Notes: generated from the sequence alone by a model not told the origin. Positions 6,776-13,985 are shown, counted from the stretch's first letter. The stretch is 22,685 nucleotides of DNA from an uncultured Devosia sp. (GCF_946479885.1 NZ_CAMLHM010000057.1:1-22685), one strand, 5' to 3'. Numbers and translations: made by a program.

Positions 6776-7975
6776 ATGTCTGCGCTCTACGGCACCTATG
6801 CCCGGTCCGATCTCGCTTTCGAGCGGGGCGAGGGCATGCGCCTGTATGACCAGCATGGCCGAGACTATCTCGATTTCCATTCCGGCATCGCCGTCAATGC
6901 CCTGGGCCATGGCGACGCCCATATCGTTTCGGCGCTGAAATCGGCCGCCGACAAGGTCTGGCACACGTCAAACGTCTTCACCATTCCCGAGCAGGAGCGG
7001 CTGGGCCAGCGGCTGGTGGATGCTACGTTTGCGGACTCGGTGTTCTTCACCAATTCGGGCGCCGAGGCGCTCGAATGCGCCATCAAGACGGCGCGGCACT
7101 ATTTCTGGGCCAAGGGCGAAACCGACCGCTACGAGATCATCGCCTTTACCGGCTCGTTCCACGGCCGCACCATGGGTACGATCGCGGCCGGCGGCAATCC
7201 GAGCTACCTCGAAGGCTTCGGCCCACCCATGCCCGGCTTCAAGCATACCGCGCCCGGCGACCTCGATGCCGTCAAGGCGCTGATCACCCCGCAGACCTGC
7301 GCGATCCTCATCGAGACGGTGCAAGGCGAGGGCGGCGTCACTGCCATGACCACTGAATTCATGCAGGGCCTGCGCGCCTTGTGCGATGAGCATGGCATGC
7401 TGCTGATCCTGGACGAAGTGCAGTGCGGCTATGGCCGGACGGGGCGTTTCTTTGCCTTCGAATGGAGCGGCATCACCCCCGATATCGTGGCGGTGGCCAA
7501 GGCTATCGGCGGCGGCTTCCCGCTGGGGGCCTGCCTTGCCAAGGGCGACGTTGCGGCATCCATGGTGCCCGGCACGCATGGCTCGACCTATGGCGGCAAT
7601 CCGCTGGCAACCGCGGTGGGCAATGCCGTTCTCGACCGGATCCTGGCGCCCGGCTTCATCGACCACGTCAACCAGATGGGCCAGAAGCTGGCCTGGCACC
7701 TGCAGCAGCTGGCCCAGCGCTACCCCGACTATGTGCTGGAACTGCGCGGCAAGGGCCTGCTGGCCGGCATCAAGATCACCCCGCCGGTACGCGACTTCGT
7801 GACCCGGCTGCGCGACGATCACCGCATGCTGGCCATCGGCGCCGGCGACAATGTGCTGCGGCTCATTCCGCCGCTCATCGTCACCGAGGCGGAGATCGAG
7901 GAGGCCATGGCCAAGCTCGGCGCCGCCTTCGACGCCATCGAGGCCGAGACGGCGTCGGTTCCGGCAGTCGGCTAA
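6776..7975 (+). CDS. argD: Acetylornithine aminotransferase
   Basis: A 399-residue PLP-dependent class III aminotransferase that converts N-acetylglutamate semialdehyde to N-acetylornithine in arginine biosynthesis; family members can also act on succinyl-diaminopimelate semialdehyde. Hallmarks include TNSGAEALECAIKTAR, the GSFHGRTMGT block, ILDEVQCGYGRTGRFFAFE with the cofactor-contacting Asp, and the Schiff-base lysine at K242 in AVAKAIGGGFPLGA. Length is normal and the start is supported by AAGGA ten to eleven bases upstream. It is followed by argF and hslO on the same strand, an order frequently seen in Rhizobiales-type genomes, which backs argD over an ornithine or GABA aminotransferase. 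Confidence 0.95.
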   Translation: MSALYGTYARSDLAFERGEGMRLYDQHGRDYLDFHSGIAVNALGHGDAHIVSALKSAADKVWHTSNVFTIPEQERLGQRLVDATFADSVFFTNSGAEALECAIKTARHYFWAKGETDRYEIIAFTGSFHGRTMGTIAAGGNPSYLEGFGPPMPGFKHTAPGDLDAVKALITPQTCAILIETVQGEGGVTAMTTEFMQGLRALCDEHGMLLILDEVQCGYGRTGRFFAFEWSGITPDIVAVAKAIGGGFPLGACLAKGDVAASMVPGTHGSTYGGNPLATAVGNAVLDRILAPGFIDHVNQMGQKLAWHLQQLAQRYPDYVLELRGKGLLAGIKITPPVRDFVTRLRDDHRMLAIGAGDNVLRLIPPLIVTEAEIEEAMAKLGAAFDAIEAETASVPAVG

Positions 7976-8096
7976 AATGAAACTGGCAGTGCGCTATTTT
8001 GGTCGGCGACGACGCGGTCTGTTTCCTCCTCCCTGAGGGGCGGAGCGAACGCGCGTCTGCACTGAACACCCATAGCGTCACAAAGGAACCCGGCCC

Positions 8097-9029
8097 ATGA
8101 CCTCGACCGGCACCCCAAGGCATTTTCTTTCTATCGACGATTTTACCTATCCCGAACTGCGCGGCATGCTCGACGCGGCCGGTTCGCTCAAATCCCGCCT
8201 CAAGCAGGGCGATCGCCCGCAGCCGCTCAAGGACAAGGTCCTGGCGATGATCTTCGACAAGCAGTCGACCCGCACCCGCGTGTCGTTCGATGTCGGCATG
8301 CGCCAGCTGGGCGGCGAGACCATCATGCTGTCCGGCCAGGAAATGCAGCTCAGCCGCGAGGAAACCCTGGCTGATACCGCCAAGGTGATGAGCCGCTATG
8401 TCGACGCCATCATGATCCGTATCCTTTCCCATCTCGACCTGCTCGAACTGGCCGAGGGCGCGACCGTGCCCGTCATCAATGGCCTCACCCGCCGGGCCCA
8501 TCCCTGCCAGATCATGGCGGACCTGATGACCTTCGAAGAGCATCGCGGCTCCATCAAAGGCGCCAAGGTCGCCTGGGTGGGTGACAGCAACAATGTGCTG
8601 CATTCCTGGGTCAATGCGGCTGAACTGTTCGAGTGCGAGCTGACGGTGGCCGTGCCCGACGAGTACAGCCCGGAAAAGGACCTGATGGAGGACATCCGCC
8701 GGGCCGGCAAATATGTGAAGCTGATCGAAGATCCGCGCGAGGCGGTCGAAGGCGCCGACCTCGTCATCGCCGATACCTGGGTGTCGATGGGTGACGTGGA
8801 CGCCGCCGAGCGCCGCCGGGTCTTGAAACCCTACCAGGTCAACACCAATTTGATGGCCTTGGCGGACAAGAACGCCCTTTTCATGCACTGCCTGCCCGCC
8901 CATCGCGGCGACGAGGTGACCGACGAGGTGATCGACGGTCCCCAGTCGGTGGTGTTCGACGAGGCCGAAAACCGCCTGCATGCCCAAAAAGCCATCCTGT
9001 GCTGGGCCTTCGGGGTCGACGTCAACTAA
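8097..9029 (+). CDS. argF: Ornithine carbamoyltransferase
   Basis: A 310-residue ornithine carbamoyltransferase, which joins carbamoyl phosphate and ornithine to give citrulline in arginine biosynthesis. Carbamoyl phosphate-binding motifs are intact: STRTR (57-61) and HPCQ (135-138). The ornithine-binding [11 protein letters not shown] (161-171) and HCLPAHRG (264-271) are also present. Translation starts at 8097 after AAAGGA nine bases upstream. A 121-base gap separates it from argD, with no obvious terminator, so read-through from argD is likely. Length is typical of the family. Confidence 0.96.
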   Translation: MTSTGTPRHFLSIDDFTYPELRGMLDAAGSLKSRLKQGDRPQPLKDKVLAMIFDKQSTRTRVSFDVGMRQLGGETIMLSGQEMQLSREETLADTAKVMSRYVDAIMIRILSHLDLLELAEGATVPVINGLTRRAHPCQIMADLMTFEEHRGSIKGAKVAWVGDSNNVLHSWVNAAELFECELTVAVPDEYSPEKDLMEDIRRAGKYVKLIEDPREAVEGADLVIADTWVSMGDVDAAERRRVLKPYQVNTNLMALADKNALFMHCLPAHRGDEVTDEVIDGPQSVVFDEAENRLHAQKAILCWAFGVDVN

Positions 9030-9039
9030 CTGCTTCGAT

Positions 9040-9157
9040 CTTCTGGCCGGGGACGGCCTGCAAATGGCAGTCTTCTGCGCTTCCGGTGCTCACGTACCAA
9101 CGTACGCTCCGCTCCGGTTCTCGAAGACCGCCATTTTCGGCTCGCCCCGGCCAGAAG
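9040..9157. repeat. 118-bp imperfect palindrome between argF and hslO
   Basis: The outer arms CTTCTGGCCGGGG (9040-9052) and CCCCGGCCAGAAG (9145-9157) are perfect. Inside them lie paired blocks AAATGGC/GCCATTT, GTCTTC/GAAGAC, CCGG/CCGG and ACGTAC/GTAC around a centre near 9099. The whole stretch could fold as one long hairpin. Its composition (CTCACGTAC, GTACGCTCCGCTCC) looks like a dispersed alphaproteobacterial intergenic repeat. It begins ten bases after the argF stop codon and may protect or end that transcript. Confidence 0.7.
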
Positions 9158-9267
9158 CTCATCGCAGTTCCGCAGTCTGACCCCGGCAATGGCAGCCCCA
9201 AACTCTTGCCGAGTTTGAGGCGTAGGACCATTGTGGCCAGGCCGACCTGAAAGTCCTGCGACCTAAA

Positions 9268-10290
9268 ATGACCACGGATACGACTGCTATGAGTGAGAAC
9301 CTGATGACTGCCCTGGGCCTCGACCGGCCTGAAAGCGGCGATGATACCGTGGTGCCGTTTACCCTCGACAAGCTTGATACCCGCGGCCGCAGCGTGCGGC
9401 TGGGCGAGGCGCTCGATACGATCCTTAGCCGCCACAACTACCCCGCTCCGGTGGCCCGCCTGCTCGGCGAGGCGGTGGTGCTGGCCGCGTTGATCGGTTC
9501 GTCCCTCAAATTTGAGGGCCGTTTCATCATGCAGACGCAGACCGATGGACCGGTGAACCTGATCGTGGTCGATTTCGACGCGCCCGACGGGTTGCGGGGC
9601 TATGCCCGCTTCGATCGCGACGCGCTGCTCAAGGCGGCCGAGGAAGGCCGCACCAAGCCCAGCCAGCTGCTGGGCAATGGCCACCTGGCCATGACCATCG
9701 ACCAGGGCCCCAATACCGAGCGCTACCAGGGCATTGTCGCCCTGCATGGCAATTCGCTCGAAGAGGTGGCGCATACCTATTTCATGCAGTCCGAGCAGAT
9801 CCCCACCCAGGTGCGCATCGCCGTCGCCGAGTTCACCAAAAAGGGCGACCACCGTCCGCATTGGCGCGCCGGTGGCGTGCTGATCCAGCATCTGCCCGAG
9901 CATGGCATGTCGCATATGGCCGACCTGCCGGGCGACGGCAATTTCAACAATCCGGAAACCGCCGACCCTGACTTCGTCGAGGCCGATGGCTGGAACGAAG
10001 CCAAGGTTCACCTCGGCACGCTCGACGATCTCGAACTGGCCGACCCCGACCTGAGCTCGGAACGCCTGCTGTTCCGGCTCTACCACGAGACCGGCGTGCG
10101 CGTGTTCACCCCGCTGCCGATGGTGGAGCGCTGCACCTGCTCCGCCGATCGGATCGAGGACATGCTGGCTACCAGCTTCACCGCCGAGGACCGCGAGGAA
10201 ATGGCTGTCGACGGCGAGATCGAGGTGGTCTGCGAATTCTGCTCGACCGCCTATCGCTTCAATCCGCACCAGTTCGACGCCAAGCACTGA
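9268..10290 (+). CDS. hslO: Hsp33 redox-regulated chaperone
   Basis: A 340-residue Hsp33-family chaperone, a cytoplasmic holdase activated by oxidation of a zinc-binding cysteine centre. The four cysteines are in place at the C-terminus: C289 and C291 (ERCTCSADRI) and C322 and C325 (VVCEFCSTAY), the CxC...CxxC signature. The N-terminal domain includes LGEAVVLAALIGSSLKFEGRF and QTQTDGPVNLIVVDF. A second in-frame ATG at 9289 could be the true start, since neither has a strong ribosome-binding site. It follows argF, with a palindromic repeat in between, so it may have its own promoter. Confidence 0.94.
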   Translation: MTTDTTAMSENLMTALGLDRPESGDDTVVPFTLDKLDTRGRSVRLGEALDTILSRHNYPAPVARLLGEAVVLAALIGSSLKFEGRFIMQTQTDGPVNLIVVDFDAPDGLRGYARFDRDALLKAAEEGRTKPSQLLGNGHLAMTIDQGPNTERYQGIVALHGNSLEEVAHTYFMQSEQIPTQVRIAVAEFTKKGDHRPHWRAGGVLIQHLPEHGMSHMADLPGDGNFNNPETADPDFVEADGWNEAKVHLGTLDDLELADPDLSSERLLFRLYHETGVRVFTPLPMVERCTCSADRIEDMLATSFTAEDREEMAVDGEIEVVCEFCSTAYRFNPHQFDAKH

Positions 10291-10294
10291 ACTC

Positions 10295-10320
10295 CGAATG
10301 GCCGCCGCGGCGGCCGTTCG
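10295..10320. terminator. 26-bp GC-rich palindrome after hslO
   Basis: A palindrome centred on GGCCGCCGCGGCGGCC (10300-10315) extends to 13 bp per arm with a single T-G wobble. It begins five bases past the hslO stop codon. It has no T-tract, so if it stops transcription it does so as a non-canonical hairpin; it could also be a 3' stabiliser. Confidence 0.4.
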
Positions 10321-10470
10321 CCTCCGGGGCAATTCGCACCCGCAAGCTGATCGTTCCGCCACGACAGTAACGTGACCGTCGATCTGGCTTTTTACTAAAA
10401 TCCATACCAGTATTGAGAAGTGAGGTCCGCGCCATTGGCGCGGCCGTCTCTTGCTTGGGGGAGCAGAGCC

Positions 10471-10539
10471 ATGCAGATAGACATGGGCGATCGGCCAGAG
10501 GACCATTGCAGGCAAGGGTTGACGACGCTCCGGCGCTGA
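10471..10539 (+). CDS. Possible 22-codon upstream ORF before the glycosyltransferase
   Basis: ATG at 10471 is preceded by a strong GGGGGAG seven bases upstream and runs 22 codons to a TGA at 10537-10539. It is out of frame with the glycosyltransferase, whose ATG follows seven bases later and lacks its own clear ribosome-binding site. This layout fits a leader peptide or translational coupling. The peptide (begins MQIDMGDRPEDH) is not one I recognise. It may simply be a chance ORF. Confidence 0.3.
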   Translation: MQIDMGDRPEDHCRQGLTTLRR

Positions 10540-11316
10540 TCATCCGATGTCGGATGCGCTGGACCTGACCAGGGCCATTCTGGCCGAGCAAGATGACGTC
10601 CGCGCGCTCCGGGTGCTGGAGGCGGCGCTGGAGCGCGAGGTCGATGTCCTGCGCTACTGTGCCACGACGCTGGGCATGGGCACGCATCTGGTCATGCAGC
10701 GTGCCGCCCGATGGGCCGGCTACGCCTATTACGACCGCGTGCCGCAAGGCGTGACGGGCGATGCGCAGCCCACCAGGCTCGAAGCCCTGGCCAGCATCCG
10801 CATGTTTCGCGTGCAACTGCTGGATCGTGAAGTCGCCTTCACCGCACCGGAATTCTTCGACGTCATCCGGCTCCGCCACAAGCGGACCTCGACACCCCGG
10901 CTGAACAATCTGCTCTTCTTCGTGCCCGAGCCGGCGCTGCGCGAATATCTTGCCGAAGCGGCCGCACCCGCGCTGATCGACGCTGCGCGGCAGGGGCTGG
11001 CGCGACGCTGGCCCTATGCCTCCGCCCATCTTGAACTCACCTTGCTGGCCCGCATCGGCTTTGTCGCGGCATTGGCGCTGCTCGCCTCCGTCCTGCTGCT
11101 GGCGCCGTTCGTCGCGCAGCTCTGGCTGCTGCCGCTGGCCTGCGGCATGCTGGTCCTGCCGGCTGCGATCCGGCTGGGCGCGATGTTCACCCCGGTCAAG
11201 CCAGCCCCAATGGTCCGGCGCCCACCCGATGAGGACCTGCCCGATTATTCGGTGCTGATCCCGCTTCATAACGAAGCCACCATGGTGCCGCAGCTCTATG
11301 CGGTCATGGGCGCACT

Positions 11317-11325
11317 GGACTATCC
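11317..11325. repeat. Target-site repeat, left copy
   Basis: GGACTATCC directly abuts the left inverted repeat and is repeated at 14839-14847. IS1595-family elements normally duplicate 8 bp, so one base of the match may be chance. Confidence 0.75.
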
Positions 11326-11348
11326 GGTATTATGTAGCAGTTACACCT
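11326..11348 (+). repeat. Left terminal inverted repeat
   Basis: The 23-bp end begins GGTATTATGTAGCAG and finishes TTACACCT. It matches the right end in 20 of 23 positions, differing at positions 3, 15 and 17. Confidence 0.88.
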
Positions 11349-11362
11349 AGAATCGTCTAGGT
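11345..11362. promoter_or_regulatory. ACCTAG-N6-CTAGGT dyad near the left end
   Basis: A perfect 6-bp dyad overlaps the inner edge of the left inverted repeat and immediately precedes the CAACGA dyad. Its ACCTA...TAGGT half-sites resemble the dyad at the XRE promoter (13699-13717), with a spacing one base longer. Confidence 0.35.
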
Positions 11363-11377
11363 CAACGATATTCGTTG
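11363..11377. promoter_or_regulatory. Operator-like dyad CAACGA-N3-TCGTTG (site 1)
   Basis: A perfect 6-bp dyad with a TAT spacer lies upstream of passenger gene 1, just before a TACAAT -10-like hexamer (11381-11386) that ends six bases before the ATG at 11393. The same half-sites recur at 13632-13646 beside the transposase start. A repressor bound here would cover the region between -35 and -10. Confidence 0.5.
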
Positions 11378-11392
11378 ATGTACAATTGGGGC

Positions 11393-11836
11393 ATGAGTGA
11401 CACGCCCCAAGTTATCAACACCCTCAGAGCCAAGGCCGACCAGCTAGAGGCATTCATAGCCAAGGCAGAGCGGGACATAGAGCGGGCTCGTGCGGACCTG
11501 GCCCATGTTCGGGCGACAATGACGCTGTTTGAAGCGCCACGGATAAACGGCCAGCCGTCCTATATGAACGTCAATGCGCTGTTCCGGCGGCGCGAGCTGG
11601 CCACGCTGTGCAAGCAGGCGCTGGCCGTTGGCCCGATGAACACGCGCGAGCTGGCGGCGTGGGTGATCCAGCACAAGGGGCTGGACGGTGACGACCGCTA
11701 TTTGCGGACAGCGGTGGCGCTCAGGATCGTGCAGGCGCTCACCATGCAGGCCAAGCGCGGCGCAGGCGTCGAGCGGGCGGGAAAGGTGAGCAACGTGGTG
11801 GTGTGGCGGCTGGTCAACCAACCGCCGACACTCTGA
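11393..11836 (+). CDS. Transposon passenger 1: coiled-coil plus winged-helix-like protein
   Basis: I do not recognise this 147-residue protein. Residues about 8-48 form a charged heptad-like coiled coil (ADQLEAFIAKAERDIERARAD). Residues about 65-142 look like a compact helical DNA-binding fold of winged-helix type (ELATLCKQALAVGPMNTRELAAWVIQ, ending VVVWRLV). Candidate starts are ATG at 11393, taken here because TACAAT lies six bases before it (a leaderless layout), and ATG at 11378, which would overlap the operator-like dyad. No good ribosome-binding site supports either. Its 3' end overlaps the convergent antitoxin gene by 23 bases. Passenger 2 at the other end of the element has the same architecture. 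A regulatory or accessory role in transposition is possible but unproven. Confidence 0.7.
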   Translation: MSDTPQVINTLRAKADQLEAFIAKAERDIERARADLAHVRATMTLFEAPRINGQPSYMNVNALFRRRELATLCKQALAVGPMNTRELAAWVIQHKGLDGDDRYLRTAVALRIVQALTMQAKRGAGVERAGKVSNVVVWRLVNQPPTL

Positions 11837-12188
11837 CGCGCCCATGCTCGTCATGGCTGGGTTGGAAATCGACGTTAATGTCGATACCAAGAGTCAGCAG
11901 GTAGCGGATAAGGCGCTCTGTACTGAAATTGGTCAGCATTCCTCTGGTGATGAGGGATACCTTGGATTGATCCGCGCCGAGGATTTCGGCCACTTGGCTT
12001 TGGGTGTAGCCTTTCGAGACAATCATTTTGGTGATCGCTCTAGCGATTGCGTACTTGAACTCTTCCTCGGGGTTTAGTGTAAACCCCAAGTCAGAGAAAA
12101 TGTCAGTCCCACCACCGCTGACTTGGTCAGCCTTTGATCGACTTGGCGTCCTTCTGCTTTTCGGTCCGTCGCCGTTGTTCATGGTCAT
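11814..12188 (-). CDS. XRE-family antitoxin (HigA-like)
   Basis: A 124-residue protein with an XRE helix-turn-helix of the type paired with Gp49-like toxins (about residues 37-110; NPEEEFKYAIARAITKMIVSKG, then YTQSQVAEILGADQSKVSLI and LIRYLLTLGIDINVDF). In such pairs the antitoxin neutralises the toxin and represses the operon. The N-terminal 35 residues are polar and low-complexity. ATG at 12188 or the ATG two codons later could be the start. It is the second gene of the pair, starting 62 bases inside the toxin gene, so translational coupling is likely. The pair may stabilise the transposon in the host. Confidence 0.82.
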   Translation of the reverse strand: MTMNNGDGPKSRRTPSRSKADQVSGGGTDIFSDLGFTLNPEEEFKYAIARAITKMIVSKGYTQSQVAEILGADQSKVSLITRGMLTNFSTERLIRYLLTLGIDINVDFQPSHDEHGRVRVSAVG

Positions 12189-12513
12189 CCTGAGCTACTC
12201 TCAACCTGCGTCTCACTAACGCCATTTCACGCTTCGGGGTTGACCGCCCCGTCTTCGATTTCTTTTTGAAGGCGTGAAGGACGTAAATCCTGTCTTCGAA
12301 AGTCACCGTATACACGGCCCGATAGGTGTCCCCATCGTCGTCAACTATGACCTCGATAACGCCTGCATTTCCGAATCCAATCAGGGGGACGGCATTGATC
12401 GCTTTCCCACCTTCCTGTGCAACCGAAATGCAAAAACCTACTTGCCTGCATACATCTCTGGGAAAATCTAGCAGGTCATCTTTCGATGAACCCACCCAAT
12501 GAACTGGCTTCAA
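12127..12513 (-). CDS. RelE-superfamily toxin, phage Gp49-like (HigB-like)
   Basis: A 128-residue protein of the phage-derived Gp49-like/HigB toxin group, whose characterised members are ribosome-dependent mRNA interferases. The family core is visible: KPVHWVGSSKDDLLDFP at the N-terminus, VIEVIVDDDGDTYRAVYTV in the middle, and IYVLHAFKKKSKTGRSTPK near residue 85. A basic C-terminal tail follows. The start is TTG at 12513, supported by GGGGAG six bases upstream; no ATG fits. Toxin-first order and overlap with an XRE antitoxin are typical of the HigBA layout. Whether it is active cannot be judged from sequence. Confidence 0.85.
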   Translation of the reverse strand: MKPVHWVGSSKDDLLDFPRDVCRQVGFCISVAQEGGKAINAVPLIGFGNAGVIEVIVDDDGDTYRAVYTVTFEDRIYVLHAFKKKSKTGRSTPKREMALVRRRLRVAQDDHEQRRRTEKQKDAKSIKG

Positions 12514-12643
12514 GAGTTACTCCCCAACGGTCGCCCCGTTGTCCGTTTGACCTACTCATCCACTGTCCTCCCAAGTCACTTGTCCGCATACGTGCCAGCG
12601 TTTTCCCGCTTTTTCTCCCGCACACTCACAATATGCCAGAACT

Positions 12644-12667
12644 GGAATAGTTCCGCAACGCTATTCC
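12644..12667 (-). terminator. Weak hairpin over the transposase stop codon
   Basis: GGAATAG (12644-12650) and CTATTCC (12661-12667) form a 7-bp stem that includes the transposase stop codon. No U-tract follows on the minus strand, so termination here would be inefficient and transcription could read into the toxin-antitoxin genes. Confidence 0.25.
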
Positions 12668-13623
12668 GCGCGCTGCCAGTAGCCAGCCCAATTGCGGCTA
12701 ACCGGATGGCTCAGTGAAGCGCGGGCGGTCGCAAGGTATTGGTGGCCATTGCTGATGCGGCGGTTGTCCTCGCGCCAAGCCATTTCGGCGGCGTACGCAT
12801 GGAGGTACTTGCCGCTGATATGGTGGTGAGTGCCAATCTCAGCGCGACGCAGGCGCGAAAAGAAGCTTTCGGCCTGGTTGGTATGAACGCCTTCTTCCGA
12901 ATAGCTTTCCTGATGGTTGATCCGCTTGGTCAGGAACTTGGCGTGTAGCACGTCCCAATGCGCGGCCTCGTCGGCATAGACCGTCGCGTCGGGGCTGACG
13001 CGGCTGGCGACAAAAGCAACGCCGTCGCCTTCGCGCTTGAATACCTGGGTGAGCGTGTTGCCGTCGCGTTCGCGAGCCGCAACCACCACCATGCGCTTGC
13101 CGGTCTGGTTCCGGGCAAGGCGACGGTCAACGCGGTCCTCTTTGCGGTTGGCAGGGCGGACATGGCCGCCGAAGTACGCGCCATCAACAGCCACGTGACC
13201 GGAAAGGGTCTGGGTCGCGTCCTGCTCAGCCTCAAGAGCCTCGCGGAGCTTGTGAGCGAGAACGAAGGCGGTCTTGTACTGGACGTTGAGGTCGCGGCTC
13301 AGGTGGAGCGCCGCATAGCCCTTAGCGCCATTCACAAAGATAGCGATTGCCAGCAGGTAATCACGGATTGCCAGCTTGCGGTTTGCGAAGATCGTGCCGG
13401 ACGTAACCGAGAACTGATGGTTGCAGCCCTTGCACTTCCATATCTTGCGGGCCTTGAATGTGTAGCACTCGACGCTACCGCAGCGCGGGCAAACAGCTTC
13501 ACCACCATTCTCAGCCCAACGGATATGACGGAAGGTTTCATGCGCCTTTTCGTCTGACATGCGGGCAACGGTCGCTAGCGAGAGCGTCCTTGCAGCCGAT
13601 GTGAGAAGAAAGTGTTGCGTCAT
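12661..13623 (-). CDS. IS1595-family (ISXO2-like) transposase
   Basis: A 320-residue transposase, full length for the family. It has an N-terminal zinc ribbon with C45, C48, C64 and C67 (CPRCG...CKGC), followed by a helical DNA-binding region (FVNGAKGYAALHLSRDLNVQYKTAF). The ISXO2-like DDE-type catalytic domain shows D147 in AVDGAYFGGH, D218 in VYADEAAHWD, and the N249-E252 region HTNQAESFFSRLRRAEIGTHHH. All expected catalytic positions seem intact, so the element may be active. A strong promoter and an operator-like dyad lie directly upstream of the ATG at 13623. It sits in the middle of the element with passengers on both sides. Confidence 0.93.
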   Translation of the reverse strand: MTQHFLLTSAARTLSLATVARMSDEKAHETFRHIRWAENGGEAVCPRCGSVECYTFKARKIWKCKGCNHQFSVTSGTIFANRKLAIRDYLLAIAIFVNGAKGYAALHLSRDLNVQYKTAFVLAHKLREALEAEQDATQTLSGHVAVDGAYFGGHVRPANRKEDRVDRRLARNQTGKRMVVVAARERDGNTLTQVFKREGDGVAFVASRVSPDATVYADEAAHWDVLHAKFLTKRINHQESYSEEGVHTNQAESFFSRLRRAEIGTHHHISGKYLHAYAAEMAWREDNRRISNGHQYLATARASLSHPVSRNWAGYWQRAE

Positions 13624-13627
13624 TTCC

Positions 13628-13650
13628 AGGCCAACGATTTTCGTTGGCCT
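13628..13650. promoter_or_regulatory. Perfect 10-bp dyad over the transposase transcription start (site 2)
   Basis: AGGCCAACGA-TTT-TCGTTGGCCT is a perfect inverted repeat five bases upstream of the transposase ATG. Its core (13632-13646) is CAACGA-N3-TCGTTG, as at 11363-11377. The predicted transcription start falls inside it, so it fits an operator better than an mRNA hairpin. Confidence 0.6.
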
Positions 13651-13652
13651 CA

Positions 13653-13681
13653 GATATAATCGCCAAAATAGGTGCAGTCAA
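13653..13681 (-). promoter_or_regulatory. Sigma-70-like promoter of the transposase
   Basis: On the minus strand TTGACT (13676-13681) is followed after exactly 17 bases by TATATC (13653-13658). The -35 is a near-consensus match. Transcription would start near 13646, about 23 bases before the start codon. Confidence 0.65.
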
Positions 13682-13693
13682 CTTATTTAGTTG
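13679..13693. promoter_or_regulatory. Degenerate operator-like dyad CAACTT-N3-TAGTTG (site 3)
   Basis: This 15-bp element shares the 6-3-6 layout and the CAAC...GTTG half-site ends with sites 1 and 2. It overlaps the transposase -35 on one strand and lies just before the XRE gene's -35 on the other, so it could coordinate both promoters. Confidence 0.35.
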
Positions 13694-13696
13694 GCC

Positions 13697-13725
13697 TTGA
13701 CCTAAAAAGGTTAGGTCGCTATGTG
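13697..13725 (+). promoter_or_regulatory. Promoter of the XRE gene, with internal GACCTAA-N5-TTAGGTC dyad
   Basis: TTGACC (13697-13702), 17 bases, then TATGTG (13720-13725). The -10 ends seven bases before the ATG at 13733, so the message would be leaderless or nearly so. A perfect 7-bp dyad (13699-13717) fills the spacer and overlaps the -35, a classic position for repressor autoregulation. Confidence 0.5.
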
Positions 13726-13732
13726 TCATGGC

Positions 13733-13957
13733 ATGAACAAGGAACAATGCCGCTCCGCGCGGGCTTGGCTGGATATGTCTCAACAGGACTTGGCCAAGGC
13801 GTCGAAAGTGGGGCTTTCGACCGTCAAGGACTTTGAGGCTGGCAGGCGCAAGCCAATTGAAAACAACCTCGCGGCTATCCAGCGCGTGCTGGAAGACCGG
13901 GGGATAACGTTTACCGAGAATGGCATTACAGGCCCTGTAGCTACAGGGCCTGTTTGA
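13733..13957 (+). CDS. Small XRE-family HTH regulator of the transposon
   Basis: A 74-residue protein consisting almost only of an XRE (Cro/CI-type) helix-turn-helix: QCRSARAWLDMSQQDLAKAS, then VGLSTVKDFEAGRRKPIENN. ATG at 13733 is preferred over 13721 because a TATGTG hexamer overlaps the upstream ATG and no ribosome-binding site precedes either. It is divergent from the transposase with shared promoter DNA full of dyads, so it is the best candidate for a repressor of itself, the transposase and perhaps passenger 1. The last codons (ending GPVATGPV) are encoded by a perfect palindrome, which suggests the C-terminus was shaped by a terminator. Confidence 0.82.
   Translation: MNKEQCRSARAWLDMSQQDLAKASKVGLSTVKDFEAGRRKPIENNLAAIQRVLEDRGITFTENGITGPVATGPV
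13929..13954 (+). terminator. Perfect palindrome overlapping the end of the XRE gene
   Basis: A 26-bp perfect palindrome with ACAGGCCCTGTAG in the left arm runs to just before the TGA. It is followed by TTGACGG, so the T-tract is minimal. It could fold in transcripts from either strand and act as a bidirectional terminator between the XRE gene and the minus-strand transcripts of passenger 2. Confidence 0.5.
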
Positions 13958-13985
13958 CGGATTCTACCGATTCTGGTAGGAAAAA

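Larger units (their letters stand above)
10547..11350 (+). pseudogene. Family 2 glycosyltransferase, N-terminal part (split by transposon)
   Basis: This is the first 260 codons of a BcsA-like membrane glycosyltransferase, followed by eight codons read out of the inserted element to a TAG at 11348-11350. Residues 1-165 form a soluble N-terminal domain of the kind found in front of some alphaproteobacterial GT2 enzymes, possibly MshEN/GspE-N-like. Two hydrophobic helices follow (about 163-210), then the start of the GT-A fold (DYSVLIPLHNEATMVPQLYAVM). The native reading stops at 11325 inside the codon for the Pro of LDYP and resumes at 14848. The catalytic motifs are all in the distal piece, so this fragment should be inactive. 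Confidence 0.85.
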
